Source: Sodiomyces alkalinus F11 (taxonomy: Eukaryota; Ascomycota; Sordariomycetes; Glomerellales; Plectosphaerellaceae). Taken from it: a DNA stretch of 64,000 nucleotides. Each line of letters opens with the position of its first letter. Position 1 is the first letter of the stretch. The DNA is taken from positions 4,077,476 to 4,141,475 of the forward strand of contig NW_021167079.1 of NCBI RefSeq assembly GCF_003711515.1, in the 5' to 3' direction. The position numbers were made by a program, and so were the translations under genes. Under the pieces are notes generated by a model, which was not told where the DNA came from, did not search any database, and worked only from the letters and a program-made list of their open reading frames with translations. Positions 34,949 to 46,944 of this stretch are shown piece by piece.

Positions 34949-35880
34949 ATGCATGTTCCAATACCTTCGCTGAGCTCTACGCTCGCCCTGATGCTGGGTG
35001 CTGGCCTCGCCCAAGCTCAGTACCTGATCAATGAGTTGAGCTTTGGCTATGACGGGAAGTAAGATGCCACCACAGCCATGCCTCTTCCCCACCCGCCACA
35101 TACGTACGAATATCATGTCTCGATGTGATGCTAACCGTTTGTCTGGCCCTTAGCAGTATGGGAAGAGACGGCGTCATTCCTCACTTCGATCTCTCGGGCA
35201 GCCAACAACCCCAACTCCTCTCGAACAAGATCATCCTTACGCCCGTCGCTCCGGGGAACCAACGAGCTGCCATTTGGGCCGATAGGAAGCTGGACTATTC
35301 CAGCTGGATCGCCGACCTCGAATTCCGAGCCACAGGCCCCGAGCGAGGGGGTGGCAACCTCAACATCTGGCTGACGTCGGCGGGGCCACGAGACGTCAGC
35401 ACCAACAGCGTCTATACCGTCGGCCATTTCGACGGCCTCGTCCTCGTCGTCGACACCCACGGCGGCGCTGGCGGCATGCTTCGAGGCTTCCTCAACGACG
35501 GCTCCATCGACTTCAGCTCCCACAAGGACATCTCCAGACTCGCCTTCGGCCACTGCGTCTACGCGTACCGCAACCTCGGCCGCCCCAGCCAGATCAAGAT
35601 GCGCCAGACCTCCAACAAGTTCGCCGTGGAAGTCGACGGGCGCCTCTGCTTCGAGACGGACAAGGTTCGCGTCCCCGCAGGCTACCAGTTCGGCGTTACG
35701 GCCGCCAGCGCCGACAACCCAGACTCCTTCGAGATCTTCAAGTTCGCCGTCATGGCCGAGAGTCTCGACTCCCAGAACACCAATACGCAGAATGGACAGG
35801 CGGACGCGAACCAACCCCCCGCCGGCGACAACAATGCCGCCCGGAGGACGAGACCACCTGTCGTTGTCCAGCAACAACAA

Positions 35881-35915
<35 letters not shown>

Positions 35916-36453
35916 ACAAAAGAAGGACGAAGGTTTCTTCGACAACTCCAACAGCAACGACGGCGTGAACGATCCTTACGACGTCGCCGACCAATCTGCC
36001 GACGTCTTCACGTCTTCGGCCGAGCAGTTCGCCGACCTGCACAACCGCCTGCAGAGCATGACGCACCACATCAGCAACGTCTTCCGCACCGTCTCCAAAC
36101 ACGCCCGGGCCAGCGAGCAGCAAAAGTCGGAGATCACCCGGCTCGTCGAGACGATCAAGACGGATGTCATCCCGCGCATGGACGCCCTTAAGGACCTGGA
36201 GCTCAAGATGAGCGATCTCGAGCGCGAGATCAAGTCCATTCGGAAGGACGTCAACACTAATGTCAAGAACAGCGAGCGTGCGCTCAGGACTGCCCTCGGC
36301 GAGCATCATCGCACCCTCGCCAGCTCGGTGTCGGAGGCTGTTCCCGGTCACGGCAAGCTGATATTCGTCATCATCGGCTCGCAGATCGTGGCTGCCATTG
36401 GTTACTACATGTACAAGCGGAGGAGAGCCAGTTCGCCGAAGAAGTTCCTGTAG
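34949..36453 (+). CDS. L-type cargo lectin, Emp46/47 or ERGIC-53-like
   Basis: Two exons (34949-35058, 35154-36453) encode 469 residues. A signal peptide (about 1-22, ending AGLAQAQ) leads into a legume-type lectin domain (about 24-235), with ELSFGYDGN, GRDGVIPHFDLSGS, DGLVLVVDTHGG and FGHCVYAYRN. Next come a 15-residue poly-Gln run (35869-35913) and a predicted coiled coil (about 300-425, heptad-like LKDLELKMSDLEREIKSIRK). A single membrane helix (KLIFVIIGSQIVAAIGYYMY) and a short tail ending KKFL close the protein. KKxx is a COPI retrieval signal, and the final Phe-Leu suits ER exit, so the protein should cycle between ER and Golgi carrying glycoproteins. The acceptor is a tandem TAGCAG: use of the second AG (exon from 35157) would drop one residue. 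Confidence 0.93.
35869..35913 (+). repeat. CAG/CAA repeat coding 15 Gln
   Basis: In-frame CAG and CAA codons in the linker of the cargo lectin; the last ten codons are pure CAG, which makes length variation likely between strains. Confidence 0.95.
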
Positions 36454-36910
36454 TTTTCTCTGCTGGTTCCCTGTCTCTTCTTTATCGTTTTCTTTGCTTT
36501 TTTTATGGTCAAGTCGGGAGGCATCCGTAGCAAGTGATTATACGCAGCTAAATAGAGGGCGATGGGGGGCTGTCTTGTATTAAACACGCAAAACAAGCGA
36601 ACAAGCGAACAGCTACGTGTTACACGCATCATGAGGGACTACTGTTACTGTATGAGGATTGAAATGGTTCTGGATTCTCCCCCTGGTTTATCTATCTCGC
36701 CTGTCCACGGCGGCGGTTTCGCACCTCTGCATATATATTGTTCCCTGATAACGTGCCGAACTGTTTTAAGACGAATACTCCGTAACAAATGGCCCAGACA
36801 TCAACTCGTCTAATCGCATTGAAACCCCCGTTTGAAAGGGGGAAAAAAAAAGGGTACGCCGAGACGAAAACCCCCATTGCTCCTCCAGGTTCCTTTCTCC
36901 CACGAAACCA
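36454..36910. other. Convergent intergenic region
   Basis: Short 3' region between the lectin (plus) and aminopeptidase (minus) genes. Only a TACTCCGTA-type motif near 36777 and an A run near 36842 seen. Confidence 0.5.
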
Positions 36911-38428
36911 TTAGATTACCTTGGGCGCGCTCGTCAGATTCTCATATCCCGTCTCAGTGACCAAGATGTCATCCTCGATCCTCACACCACCGACGTGATA
37001 ATAGCGCTCCAACTGCTCCACGTCAATGTAGTGTTTGTGCCTGTCGCTACGGAGGAAGTAGCCTTCAATGTACTCCCGGCAGAAATAAATCCCGGGCTCC
37101 ACCGTGACAACCATGCCCGGTCCGAGCTTCTGTCGTCCGCTGTACGGCGGAGGCGGCGCGGCCGCCGTTGATGTTTCCTCCGTCTCGTCAGGTTTCCAGG
37201 CAATGCCATATTGACCGGAATGCATAGCGACAAGGGTCTCCGGCGAGACGAACTGGCGCTTCGCCTTGGCAGACCTCGAAGCGTTGTTGTTCCCACGGTC
37301 GAGGCCGAGCGACTCCAGCTCGAAGCGCGAGAGCAGCAAGCGATCCCGGCCCGAGACGTCGTGGGTCTCGAGACCGATGTGGTGGCCCAGCCCGTGCGGG
37401 AAGAAGGCCGCCACGGTGCCGGCCAGCCAGATCTTGTCCGGGTGGCCCTTGAGGATGCCGATCCGGTGCAGCACGGTGAGGGCCAGGTGGGCGGCGCGCA
37501 GGTGCAGGCTGTAGAACAGGACGCCGGGGCGGACGGCGTCGATGCAGGCCTGCTGCATGCGCTGGACGAGGCGGTAGATGGTCCGGCTCTCGGACGAGAG
37601 GGCGTCGGTCAGGGGCAGGGTGCGGGTGACGTCGCTCGCGTAGCAGGCGTACTCGCAGCCGGCGTCGAGCACGAGGAACTGCTTGTCGGCCAGCGGCTGG
37701 TCGTTGGCTTCGTAGTGCAGGGTGGCGGCGTTGTCGCCGCTGCCGGCGATGACGGGGTAGGCTTGGCGCTTGGCGCGGCGGAGGGCGCACTCGGAGTGGA
37801 ACAGGGCTTCGACCTCTCGCTCGTTGGTGAAGTCTGCCAGGCGGTCTCGCACGGCGCGGTGGGCGGCGGACGAAATCTCGTTGGCCTTCCGGATCAGATC
37901 GATTTCGTAGTCGGTCTTGATGACGCGTGCCTCGTCCATGGCTGGCTTGAGCGAAGCTACGTCGAGTTTGACCAAGGACCGGGCTAAGAAGTCGCTATCA
38001 AGCTCCACGGGAGCCTGGGTCCGGTCGAGGAGGAAGATGATAGGATCATCCTGCTGATGAATGTAGGCGTGTAGAAAGGCGGAAAGCTCACGGGTATATC
38101 GCACGGAATCCACAGCTGACTTTTCCAGGCATTCGTCGAGCGACGGGGTGCGGCCGTTCCACAAGACCTGGCGGGGCTCGACATAGGGAATCCAGAGAGT
38201 GAGGTGATCGGTCGCGAGGTCGTACGTCACAGCGCAGTCGGCCAAGTCGGCGCCTGAAAGGTAATAGAAGTACCTTCGCTGGCGGAAAGGGAGGGCCTGG
38301 TCTGAATACTCCCACGTCCGGGTGGGCTCGCCGGGCAAGAAGACAAGCCCATTGCCAGTCTTAAGCTCAGCCGCCACTTTCCGGGCGTGTAGCTTGGCTT
38401 CTCCATGTGTCAGCTCTGTGTGCATCAT
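36911..38428 (-). CDS. Xaa-Pro aminopeptidase/prolidase (M24B), PepP-like
   Basis: An intronless frame encodes 505 residues. The N-terminal AMP_N domain (about 1-170) includes FRQRRYFYYLSGA. The C-terminal pita-bread fold carries the dinuclear metal site: the first Asp in FLVLDAGCEYACYASD (near 255), the second in ASDVTRTLP (near 266), His in HGLGHHIGLETHD (near 343), Glu in VVTVEPGIYF (near 443) and Glu in GVRIEDDILV (near 486). All five ligand motifs are intact. Such enzymes remove an N-terminal residue in front of proline, usually with Mn2+. There is no signal peptide, so it is probably cytosolic. Compared with prokaryotic PepP there is an insertion rich in Ala, Pro and Thr near residue 415. 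The ATG pair at 38428 begins the conserved HARKVAAEL region after a normal short lead. Confidence 0.92.
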   Translation of the reverse strand: MMHTELTHGEAKLHARKVAAELKTGNGLVFLPGEPTRTWEYSDQALPFRQRRYFYYLSGADLADCAVTYDLATDHLTLWIPYVEPRQVLWNGRTPSLDECLEKSAVDSVRYTRELSAFLHAYIHQQDDPIIFLLDRTQAPVELDSDFLARSLVKLDVASLKPAMDEARVIKTDYEIDLIRKANEISSAAHRAVRDRLADFTNEREVEALFHSECALRRAKRQAYPVIAGSGDNAATLHYEANDQPLADKQFLVLDAGCEYACYASDVTRTLPLTDALSSESRTIYRLVQRMQQACIDAVRPGVLFYSLHLRAAHLALTVLHRIGILKGHPDKIWLAGTVAAFFPHGLGHHIGLETHDVSGRDRLLLSRFELESLGLDRGNNNASRSAKAKRQFVSPETLVAMHSGQYGIAWKPDETEETSTAAAPPPPYSGRQKLGPGMVVTVEPGIYFCREYIEGYFLRSDRHKHYIDVEQLERYYHVGGVRIEDDILVTETGYENLTSAPKVI

Positions 38429-39843
38429 CTCACCCCCCCTACCCTACCCTATCCTTTCTCGAATTGGTTTCTCAGAAGCTACCCACCGGGATATCTCTTC
38501 TTGGCAGTCTCTTGATGAGCATCTGTTTCGAAGTCGACTGGTGCTAGGCCAGAAAGTTTCACGTCTATTTTCCTGGAGTCCTGTCATGTCAGACGATACT
38601 CTTGGCGTCACTGGATAGCCGTCTCCCAGCGACTGGGTGAATTCGAACGCAACACCAGAGAACATACAGCCTAGCCATCTCATCGATGAAAACGTCCTGT
38701 GCGTGGTGAGAGCCAGTGCCAGTGTTCGTCATCGTGGCAGTGAATGAATGCAGGACTAATGAATATCTGCTTTGCTTTATTTCCACGGAGGAGGAAGGAT
38801 CCAATAAGGCATTCGTATATTGAAAAGGCTTGATGGAAAGGATCGAAGTGAATGCTTGTTGTAATTGTAAAACACCAAGACAGTGTCCGTACTATGATGC
38901 CCGTTCTATGGTGGGTTGACAAGTCGAAGTCGACTCTGCTCAAGACTTGATACCGCCGGGATCGCTGTCAGCTCCTTGTCGTCAACCGATATCCGTGCAG
39001 GTCATTGAATGCAAGTCTGCAGGAACGGTCGAAGATGCAGTTGCTGACAGGATGGGAGTGAGATGACGGATAGACCGCCCTCGTTATCATGGGGGATGGA
39101 TCCTCCGTACGTTATTTAAGGTACTTGACATCCAGCTCTCACCGCATTTTGTCCTGCCCCGTTGATCTCTTACCACCTGATAGCTGCATAAGCCTCGTAA
39201 AGTAGATATTCTAATTACCTGATTGTCGAATATTTCTAGCGCCTCGCTGCAAGCTTCACGCCGAGAACTTGAGAACTTGATCATCCCTGGATTCAAGACA
39301 TCTATTCGAGATCGGCGGTGTGAACCGTGTGATCTCCCCAGGGGTACCAGAAGACCGCGAATAAAGTAAGCAGGCCATTGGCAGAACCAGCAGCCAAGAT
39401 TCATGTACTATCCTTGGAGAATGACTCAAAGAAACCCGAGAGGGGCAACCAGTCTGGCATCTGCCAGGGATGGCTTGAATGTCTGTACCATGGGCCGTCT
39501 TCCTCATTCCCATATACACTCACACCGACTCCTTACCTACCTTAGGTATAGGTATCCTTCCATGTCGTGTAGACTTTCTGCGGGAGATCAGAACGGAAAC
39601 GGGGCGTAATGCCACGATGAACAATCCCCTCTCAACCCCCCGAAACCGTTTCTCTTACAACGCCTCTATGTACGCCAACTCCGACCACCTCTTCGTCCCC
39701 TCATCTTTCAGTGCCAAGCCCGGTCTACTCCCTCCCCGAATGGCAGCCATCTAATATATCGCCTTGGAAGAAAAAATCGCGGGCTCCGGGCCGCAGAGTT
39801 CATTAAAGAATATCGGGCGCTTCCCTCCCCCTTTGGGCCCGGT
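38429..39843. other. 1.4-kb intergenic region
   Basis: Promoter of the aminopeptidase gene and 3' flank of the Zn2Cys6 regulator. One short GGTATA/CCTTAGG palindrome-like motif near 39538. No coding region recognised. Confidence 0.5.
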
Positions 39844-40070
39844 TCACATGTTCTGATATCCTTCCCGACCAAACATGTCCCCCCAATCCCCCTGTTGTTG
39901 TCGTCCCGACGCCGCCAGCATGCGTTCAAGTTCTCTGTAATCTGTCGGCCGTTGCATCTGGGCCGCGCGCCGCGCTAGCTCCAGTCGTTGCGCGTCTCCC
40001 GGCATCCCACCCGCTGCGGGATTCTGGTGCATGTTCGATGGGTCCAGCCCGAGCGGAACCTGATGAGATT

Positions 40071-40105
<35 letters not shown>

Positions 40106-43100
40106 TGCACGAAAAAAGGTGTCGCTGCGTCTAAAAGTTGCTGCGGATCCATGCCCTCGAATGCCCCCGTCATCGGAAACGGAGATGCGTCCAGCGGGGC
40201 ACCGACACGCGAGTGCGCTGGCCCCGGACCCGATGACCCTGCTGTCGGTGCTGCTGCTCTCGAGTAGCCCAATTCAAGCATTGGCTGGTTCGGGTATGCG
40301 AACGGGTCCTCCGACGGGAACATCAATGAATCGAGTCTGTTAATTGAGTTGTTGGTGTACATCGGATGTGTTGGTGGAAACGCCTGGCCCGCAGCCTGCG
40401 AACTAGGCCCGGAACTCGTGCTGCCCGGTGTCTGCGATCCCGCATCCGTCGGCAGAATCTCCTGCGAGTGAGGCACGAACGGCGTCTCTCGGGATGTGCT
40501 TCCGAACGATCCCTGCATGGGCGCGTGGCACATGCCCCCGTTGGGTAAAGAAGAGCTGGCAGGTCGGACGAGCTCTTCGGATCGCCGTTGGCTAAGAGTA
40601 GATCGAAGCCCAAGCCCCGGATGATGACCATAACCAGGAATGGAACCAGCCTTCGGCGAGGGTGCCGATCGCTTCTTCGTGGGTATCGTCTGGGCCCTTG
40701 CCTGCAGAAGCCGCTGGGGTAGTTGGTCGAAGAGAACCTACAACAATTAGGCACTGCGCAAAGCTAAAGGGAACAATGGATCGGGCACGACTTGCATCGA
40801 GCGCACCTGCCACTCTCTCGGCGGCTTGGCTCTTCGACTTCAGCTCTTCGATCATGTCTCTGCCCGCCTTTGCGTCGCTCAAGACGTCACCAGACCCAAG
40901 CTTCTCCGGATTCTCCACGGCGTAGAATACCAAGGAGAGAATGGAGATGTACTCGGCATACAGCATGAACCAGTATGGTCCAGCCAGTACGCCCTGCCTT
41001 CGAATCTCGATGCCGATATGGACAATGTTCCGCGAGACGCTAACCACCGCGGCTGCGCACGCGTACGACAGCTCATCCACATGCTTTCCGAGGCTCAGGC
41101 GGGGCGAGACGTAATGCAGGAAAGGTCGGTAGAGAACCAGCTGTACATGGGCATACGAGAATCTCAGAAGGTGACGGACCCTGGATAATCCTATTAGCAC
41201 CTGTTGCGATAAGACTTCCAATGAAGCCCAATTCCGGTCGACGCCCACATGGAAAAGAAAAGTCTGACGTACCGGATGACCTCCATCGAACCCTCTGAGC
41301 TCGGCCGCCACTGCTCCGGCAAGTCGACGTACCACTGCTGCAGTTCGCCCTCGATTTTCTTGATGCTAGCGTAGCTGATATGATATGTCGTGCCCGGCTT
41401 GTCCCCCCCCGTGGCAGATTGGCCCAGGCCTTTCAGGGGGTAAACATACTTGATAACCCGGGCAAGAATTTCCATCAGTCTCGTATGCGCATTGAACGCC
41501 TCGAAAAAGCTCATCGTGCCGGGAGGGGGCTGGATGATGCCGTCGTTGGTAATGTATTCGTCGTCGACTTCGGTAGGATAAGGCTGGTCCATGTCATCGG
41601 GGTTCAGTAAAAGGGGGAACCCCAGCATGGCGGATACGTAAATGTCCATCTGGCGAACGACGTAGAACACTCTTCGTCGGACCTGTTGCTCAATGACGGT
41701 GATTTGCTCGTGTTGAAGATTTCGATGCAGGCCCATGCGAACGGCGGAGCGAAGGGCGATGCCGACGAATGCGTAGCACCCGCTGAGATTGGAAGTGGCC
41801 TGGAGAAACAGGATCATGAAGAGAAGCGCCTGTAGGGAGGTGAGATCCCGACATTCGGTGATGTCCTGCAGCACGTGTCGGGCAGCATTGTAGTATTGGG
41901 AGCTACGCCGTAGGGGTTAGCCGGGTAGCCCAGCCCACGAAGCAAGCGGGAGCGAGGTCACACGTCTGACCACCTGAAACTCACCCTTGTTCCACCGTTT
42001 GTTGATACGCCGCCTGTGGGCCGCTGTCGTCGAAGTTGTCGTACATGCATCCCACGGCCATAACGGCGTAGAGCAGTCCTAGATACCTCCGCTCCTCATG
42101 CGTCATGTTTTCGTAGGGCTCCTCGTAGATGCGATCAAACATTTCATAGAAGCTGGGAATGTGAACAATGCGAACCAAACATGTCGCGCAGTTGAGCGAG
42201 TAATAACAAAGTTTGCGTGCGTATTCTTTCGGCGGCAGCTCCGGTACGTGGGATGATGTCGGTTCCCAGGGGGAGCTTCCCGTCGAAGCACCCGAGCCAT
42301 GATGCAAAAGGCCTTGGAGTCGCGCTTTCCGTGGGAGAAATGGAAGTTGGTTGCCGGGTCCCATGAGGCCCTGGAAGTGCTCTTTCATGCGTCGTAGGAA
42401 CACGGCACCAGACGATACGCCGTGGAAATCCCAGCCACCCTGATCGTCCAAGTCTAGCTGGCCGATTGACTCGATCATGGAGAGAAGTTGAGCGTCTTCC
42501 TTGTCGGGAGATGGTACCTGGTCCGGCCGCAACTTGGTTTGGACACGAGCCAGTTCCCGGTTGCGAAATTCTTGCTGGACGGCAGGGTCGAGGTTAGGAT
42601 CGCTCAGGTCTACATCGGGGATAAACGTCCGCAGAAGCGTCTCGGCACGGTGGAGTCGGCTTTCTAAAGCTTCAATATACTGCGGGGCTGGGTTCCTTCG
42701 ACGATTTGATGGTTTATCGTAGGTGCATTCTGAAAGGTCGGGTCAGTAAGACGGACGAGACGACGGGAGACGAAGTTCCCGGCCTTCCTTCCCACATATA
42801 CAAAATAAGCAGACACAGAGCCGGCCAGGAATCACCAAAACATACCATAGCTGTACGCAGAACAATGGGTACATGGCTGTTTGCCGTCGCATTTGATCTT
42901 TTTGCGCCGGCATTCGTCGCAAGCGCGTGTTACCCGACGACGTTTCTGCGCGGGGACAGACGGGGCTTCCCCGGCAGTGCCACTACCTCCAGCACCACCG
43001 TCTGGATCTTCAGACACCGAGTGAACACTATTTGTTGGCGAATGCGGCTGCTGCCCGTGAGAACCAGTGGGTGAGATGGGGTGCGGCAGGTCGTCTTCGG

Positions 43101-43206
43101 ACATGTCGGTCGAGACGGCCGTATCGACAGAGGGCGGCGGTTTACTCGAAGTCGAAGACCGATTAGGAGGGGGCATACCCTCCATAACGGGGCTTACCCT
43201 TACCAT
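39844..43206 (-). CDS. Zn2Cys6 transcription factor with fungal-specific middle homology domain
   Basis: Five exons on the minus strand (42846-43206, 41985-42729, 41273-41902, 40814-41180, 39844-40737) encode about 998 residues. The zinc cluster has Cys96, 99, 106, 112, 115 and 122 with spacing 2-6-5-2-6; an intron separates the fifth and sixth Cys. A basic linker ([18 protein letters not shown]) and a short coiled coil follow. The Fungal_trans domain spans about 240-640, with [19 protein letters not shown] and [14 protein letters not shown]. The C-terminus is Pro/Ser-rich with 13 Gln (40069-40107). The cluster and linker look like the Asg1 or FarA-type regulators from memory, which would suggest stress or fatty-acid genes, but this is unverified. 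The last intron has a weak GTGGCA donor at 40813; if it is not used the protein ends early with an unrelated tail. Confidence 0.88.
40069..40107 (-). repeat. CAG/CAA repeat coding 13 Gln
   Basis: In-frame glutamine codons near the C-terminus of the Zn2Cys6 regulator, mostly pure CAG. Glutamine-rich tracts often belong to activation regions. Confidence 0.93.
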
Positions 43207-44262
43207 GATAATCAATTTGGCGCTCAGAAAATTGTCTGGCCGCTGGTTTTCTTGGCCTACCGAGAGACGAGAGACAGGGGGATTTGTATGCACTTTGGAG
43301 AGTGCTACCTACCACTCATTTTCCCGGGCGGAAAGGGGAAGAAGGGGGAAGAGAGAGAGATGGCAGCCGGCCGGACAGCCCAAATCCGAGTGCCGAAAGA
43401 TGGCTCCTGGACTGGCCAGCCGTTTGGGATCGAGCCTAGGGACACCAGGAACTGGTCACAAAGGTTGAGCAGTGGGAGGGAGTGTGTGTGAGAAAAGAAT
43501 GTAAAAGGAAGAGAGAAGGGCCTCCGTCACAGTAGGTATGGAAGGAAAGCCAGCATTGAGCACGGGACTTGTGCTTCTCAACCGACAAGAGTGGTTCCTG
43601 GCCGAGGTGGTATGGGTATGGGCCGAACTAATAAACAAGGGGGCCTGCATTTGTCGACTCCGAGAGGCTCGCGTCGAGGCAAGGTGAAAAGAAGACGCGA
43701 GATCAATCACTGTACGGAATACGTACCGGCCTACTCGGCCGGGATGTGTCGAGTCAACCAACTACGGACACTTTTTACCTATAGTGTGTAGGTATCTAGG
43801 TATAACTTCGCACACCAGGATTGCGGATTTGCGGATTTGGAGCGGATCGGTCGAGTACGAGCTTGGCGGTCGCCTGAATGGTACCAAGTCATCAAGTGCG
43901 TCCAGCACCGTCGGCACAGTACGAGTGAGGGTATGAGTGCGGTGTGGAGCGTGGAGCATGGAGCGTAGAGGTTAGACGTGTAGCCAAGCTCGAAGGGGGA
44001 GGTCGCATGGGATTTGTGGGACGGAATTGTTGCAAGCATGGATCGACGCGACCGTTTCAATTGACCGAGAAGACCGAGAGCGGGGCAAGCTGCATACAAC
44101 GTACAAAGAGCACCAAATTCATTTATCGGGTTTCGTATCTTGGGGAAAGAAGAGGGGGCACAGCGCTTGGGAGACGGGAATACGACGGAACTACCCGTAA
44201 TTAAGGTAGGTACAACGTAATTATTAATGGCAGTCCCTCAACGAGACAGCCCACCATCTCCT

Positions 44263-44290
44263 TTTTTTTTTTCCTTTTTTTTTTTTTTTT
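44263..44290 (+). repeat. Poly(T) tracts
   Basis: Ten T, CC, then sixteen T. Low-complexity sequence only. Confidence 0.95.
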
Positions 44291-45113
44291 CCTCCTGCTG
44301 CTATTGTGGTCGAAGAGGAAAAAGAAGAGGGAAGAGAGGGACTTATATCGAGAGTATACCGTTGGTGGTAATTACCCAGGACACCCACGATAACACTCCA
44401 TCCAGCTTCGCAACAGGGTACAGGGACTACTGTATTGGCGGCCAGAAGTCGCAGTGGTGCGTACGTTGTACGGCACAGCTGGCATCAATTACCACGTACG
44501 TACATATTATGATGTAAGCCTCAAAGGGCGGAGGATGCCGACGGATAATCCTCAACCAACAGATGTTATGCGGAAGTATCATACACTCGGACCTCCGTGG
44601 AGAGATCCAAAGATGGGCCGATCTACACAACAAGAACTATCTTATGAAGTACTACCTGTTGGACCCAGGAACATCCAGGAAGAGTTAAACCTGCCGGCGT
44701 AGACTGGGTAGGTTGCATTTATGGAGTATAAGGTAATAAAAAGGCGAATGAAAATAAAATACCTCACAAAGCCACATCTCTCGTGACCCTCGTCTAGTAC
44801 TCCGTAAATTTGTACAGGCACCGTACAGCGTATGTACGTAAAAGCTTACATGTGGTCTTGGTATGTCCCGTTGCTGGCTAACTTACATTTGTATCCTGGC
44901 ATCACAACGGAGACGGCGGGGCGGGTGACGGATTGGATCGGAGGCGGCGGGCGAGGTCCGGGGAGCAGCTTTACAGTACGAAGTATGAGCTCCGAAGACC
45001 TAAACGCCGAGAATATCAAGCATTAATTACTCAAGGCAGCTTACCGAGTCAGAATGTACCTGAGGTTTGTATACATAGACAAGCAGCCACCATGACGCGC
45101 GACTATTCCGGGT

Positions 45114-45135
45114 GCTACCTACCTAGGTAGGTAGC
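45114..45135. repeat. 22-bp perfect palindrome
   Basis: The sequence reads GCTACCTACCT on one side and its exact reverse complement on the other, centred on CTAG. It is followed by further GGTACC/CCTTAGG motifs to 45170. Confidence 0.95.
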
Positions 45136-46944
45136 CTTAGGTAGGGTAAGGTACCTAAGGTAGTGAGTGTTCGGAGCCAGAGACATTGCTCGGTAAATAC
45201 CTAGGTAGGCAGCTAAATGAGGATAAGGGGGAGGACAACATTGTCCGCTCTGACGAACCCTGCGACGGGCATCCTCTTGTTTTCCGCCTTTTTGTTTCCT
45301 TCCTTCTTGTTTTTTAAAAATTGAAAATACAATACAAGATTAAAACTCGCCCGGAAAGACAAAGAAGGGGCCAAACATCGGAAACTGATCCACAGAGCCT
45401 TAGCTAACATGGATGATCCTTTGAACTTTTGTTCCATCAGACTGGATCCTCCCTGCACTCGAGTCGCCGACGCTAAGGCTAAAAGTACGTTGCAAGGGGG
45501 GACCGAAATACAGGTAAGAAAATAAGGGGACTTGCTAGGTATCCGTACAGATCCATACAACGCACTGTCCGTGTGGGGGTAAAACGGGCATCAAAGCGAA
45601 TCAACGGCCATTTCTTATGGCGCACTGGCTCCCTCTTCTTCATCACTAATGCAAGCCATAGCATCAGAGCCGAGGCACACTAACTTCCAGGTCTGAGGTC
45701 TTTGCTCTTCCGCGGAGCAGATGACCGATGGCCGATGACAGATGACCGATGCCATGCTATGTATGCTATGCTGTTTTGGTCCATCTCAGCAACAAATTCG
45801 CACCGAATTCTAAGGAGAATTAAGCCCGGACAAGGCGACTACCTATCAGTGTCCTTAAGTTGGCGCCGAGTACCTCGTGCGTTGAAAGAATCCGCAATTC
45901 ATGGTATTTGATGTGAGAAATACATATGTAACAAAGGCGGAAAAAGATGCGATTGCTTTCTTGTTCGAGACCCACCGCTCAGGGACCAAGACGACCCACC
46001 CTGGGCCGGCTTGGCCATCCCAACATCAGAATCATGAATGGTCAGCCAGAATCTTGGCCTACGTAATTCACCGCCGCACAACACACCGCCAAGCTCTCCG
46101 CGATCCAACCCCCCGCCATCTGCTCAAAAGCTCCCGTTTATCAGCCTTGGCGGGCTCCCTCCTGAGTTCAAGAACGTTGCAGCTGGATGGCATCGGATCA
46201 TCTGAGGCACAGGGTTGCCTCTTGTGGGCGTGGGATCAAATATGCAGAACAACTATTTGTATCTGTTGCTTGATTGTACAAACTATTTGTTCGAGGCATT
46301 TTTGCCATGCTCTCTGTCGCGTGGATGGATTAGTTTAAGAGTAAGTCGCTAATAAGGCAGTAGTTTACTGGCACTCCGCGGCATTGGACTGGAACGATGG
46401 TGCCGGGCATGGGACGTCTCCTGAAGTCAGCCTATCCGCACATGTGCGTACTTTCAAAGTGCACGGTGTGGTCTCTTCTCGCCTGATGTACATGTACGGA
46501 ACGTATGGTCGCCTCTGAAATGCGTCATGCAGGTTCGTCCTCCTACACGTGTAGTACGGACATGGGACGAATCAGCAGCCTCAAGAGCCAAGTAATTTAA
46601 TGCAAGAAAGAAGTGAAATTGAGGACAAAGTGTGGTGGTGGGATGGATTGGGATTTCCTAACGTACTTTATGCACCAGTCTTGCAGACTTCTATGAAGCA
46701 CGACGAAGTACACACGAATAAGCCAATATCTCACTAGGGTGGAAAGACCCACGAGCCAAGGCGGTTGTTTGCTTGGCTTAGTTGTGACGCGGTGGGGGGC
46801 ATTCGGTATCCGTACTCCGTATATCCGGCAGCGTACGAAGTGGGTACATAGTATTACCTAATTTACAGCCAACCTTGGTCGAATAATATGGCGACGGTTA
46901 TAGTGATAAAATAGTCCTCCTAGTTGCATCATACAAAGTACTGC

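Noticed and set aside
35131..36351. 406-codon open frame antisense to the cargo lectin
   Set aside because: Its poly-Leu run is the reverse of the CAG repeat and no family signature is present; mirror of a real gene.
39844..43206. XlnR/Xyr1-type xylanase regulator
   Set aside because: The zinc cluster and linker ([19 protein letters not shown]) differ from the XlnR form as I remember it; an Asg1/FarA-like relation seems closer but was not asserted as a name.
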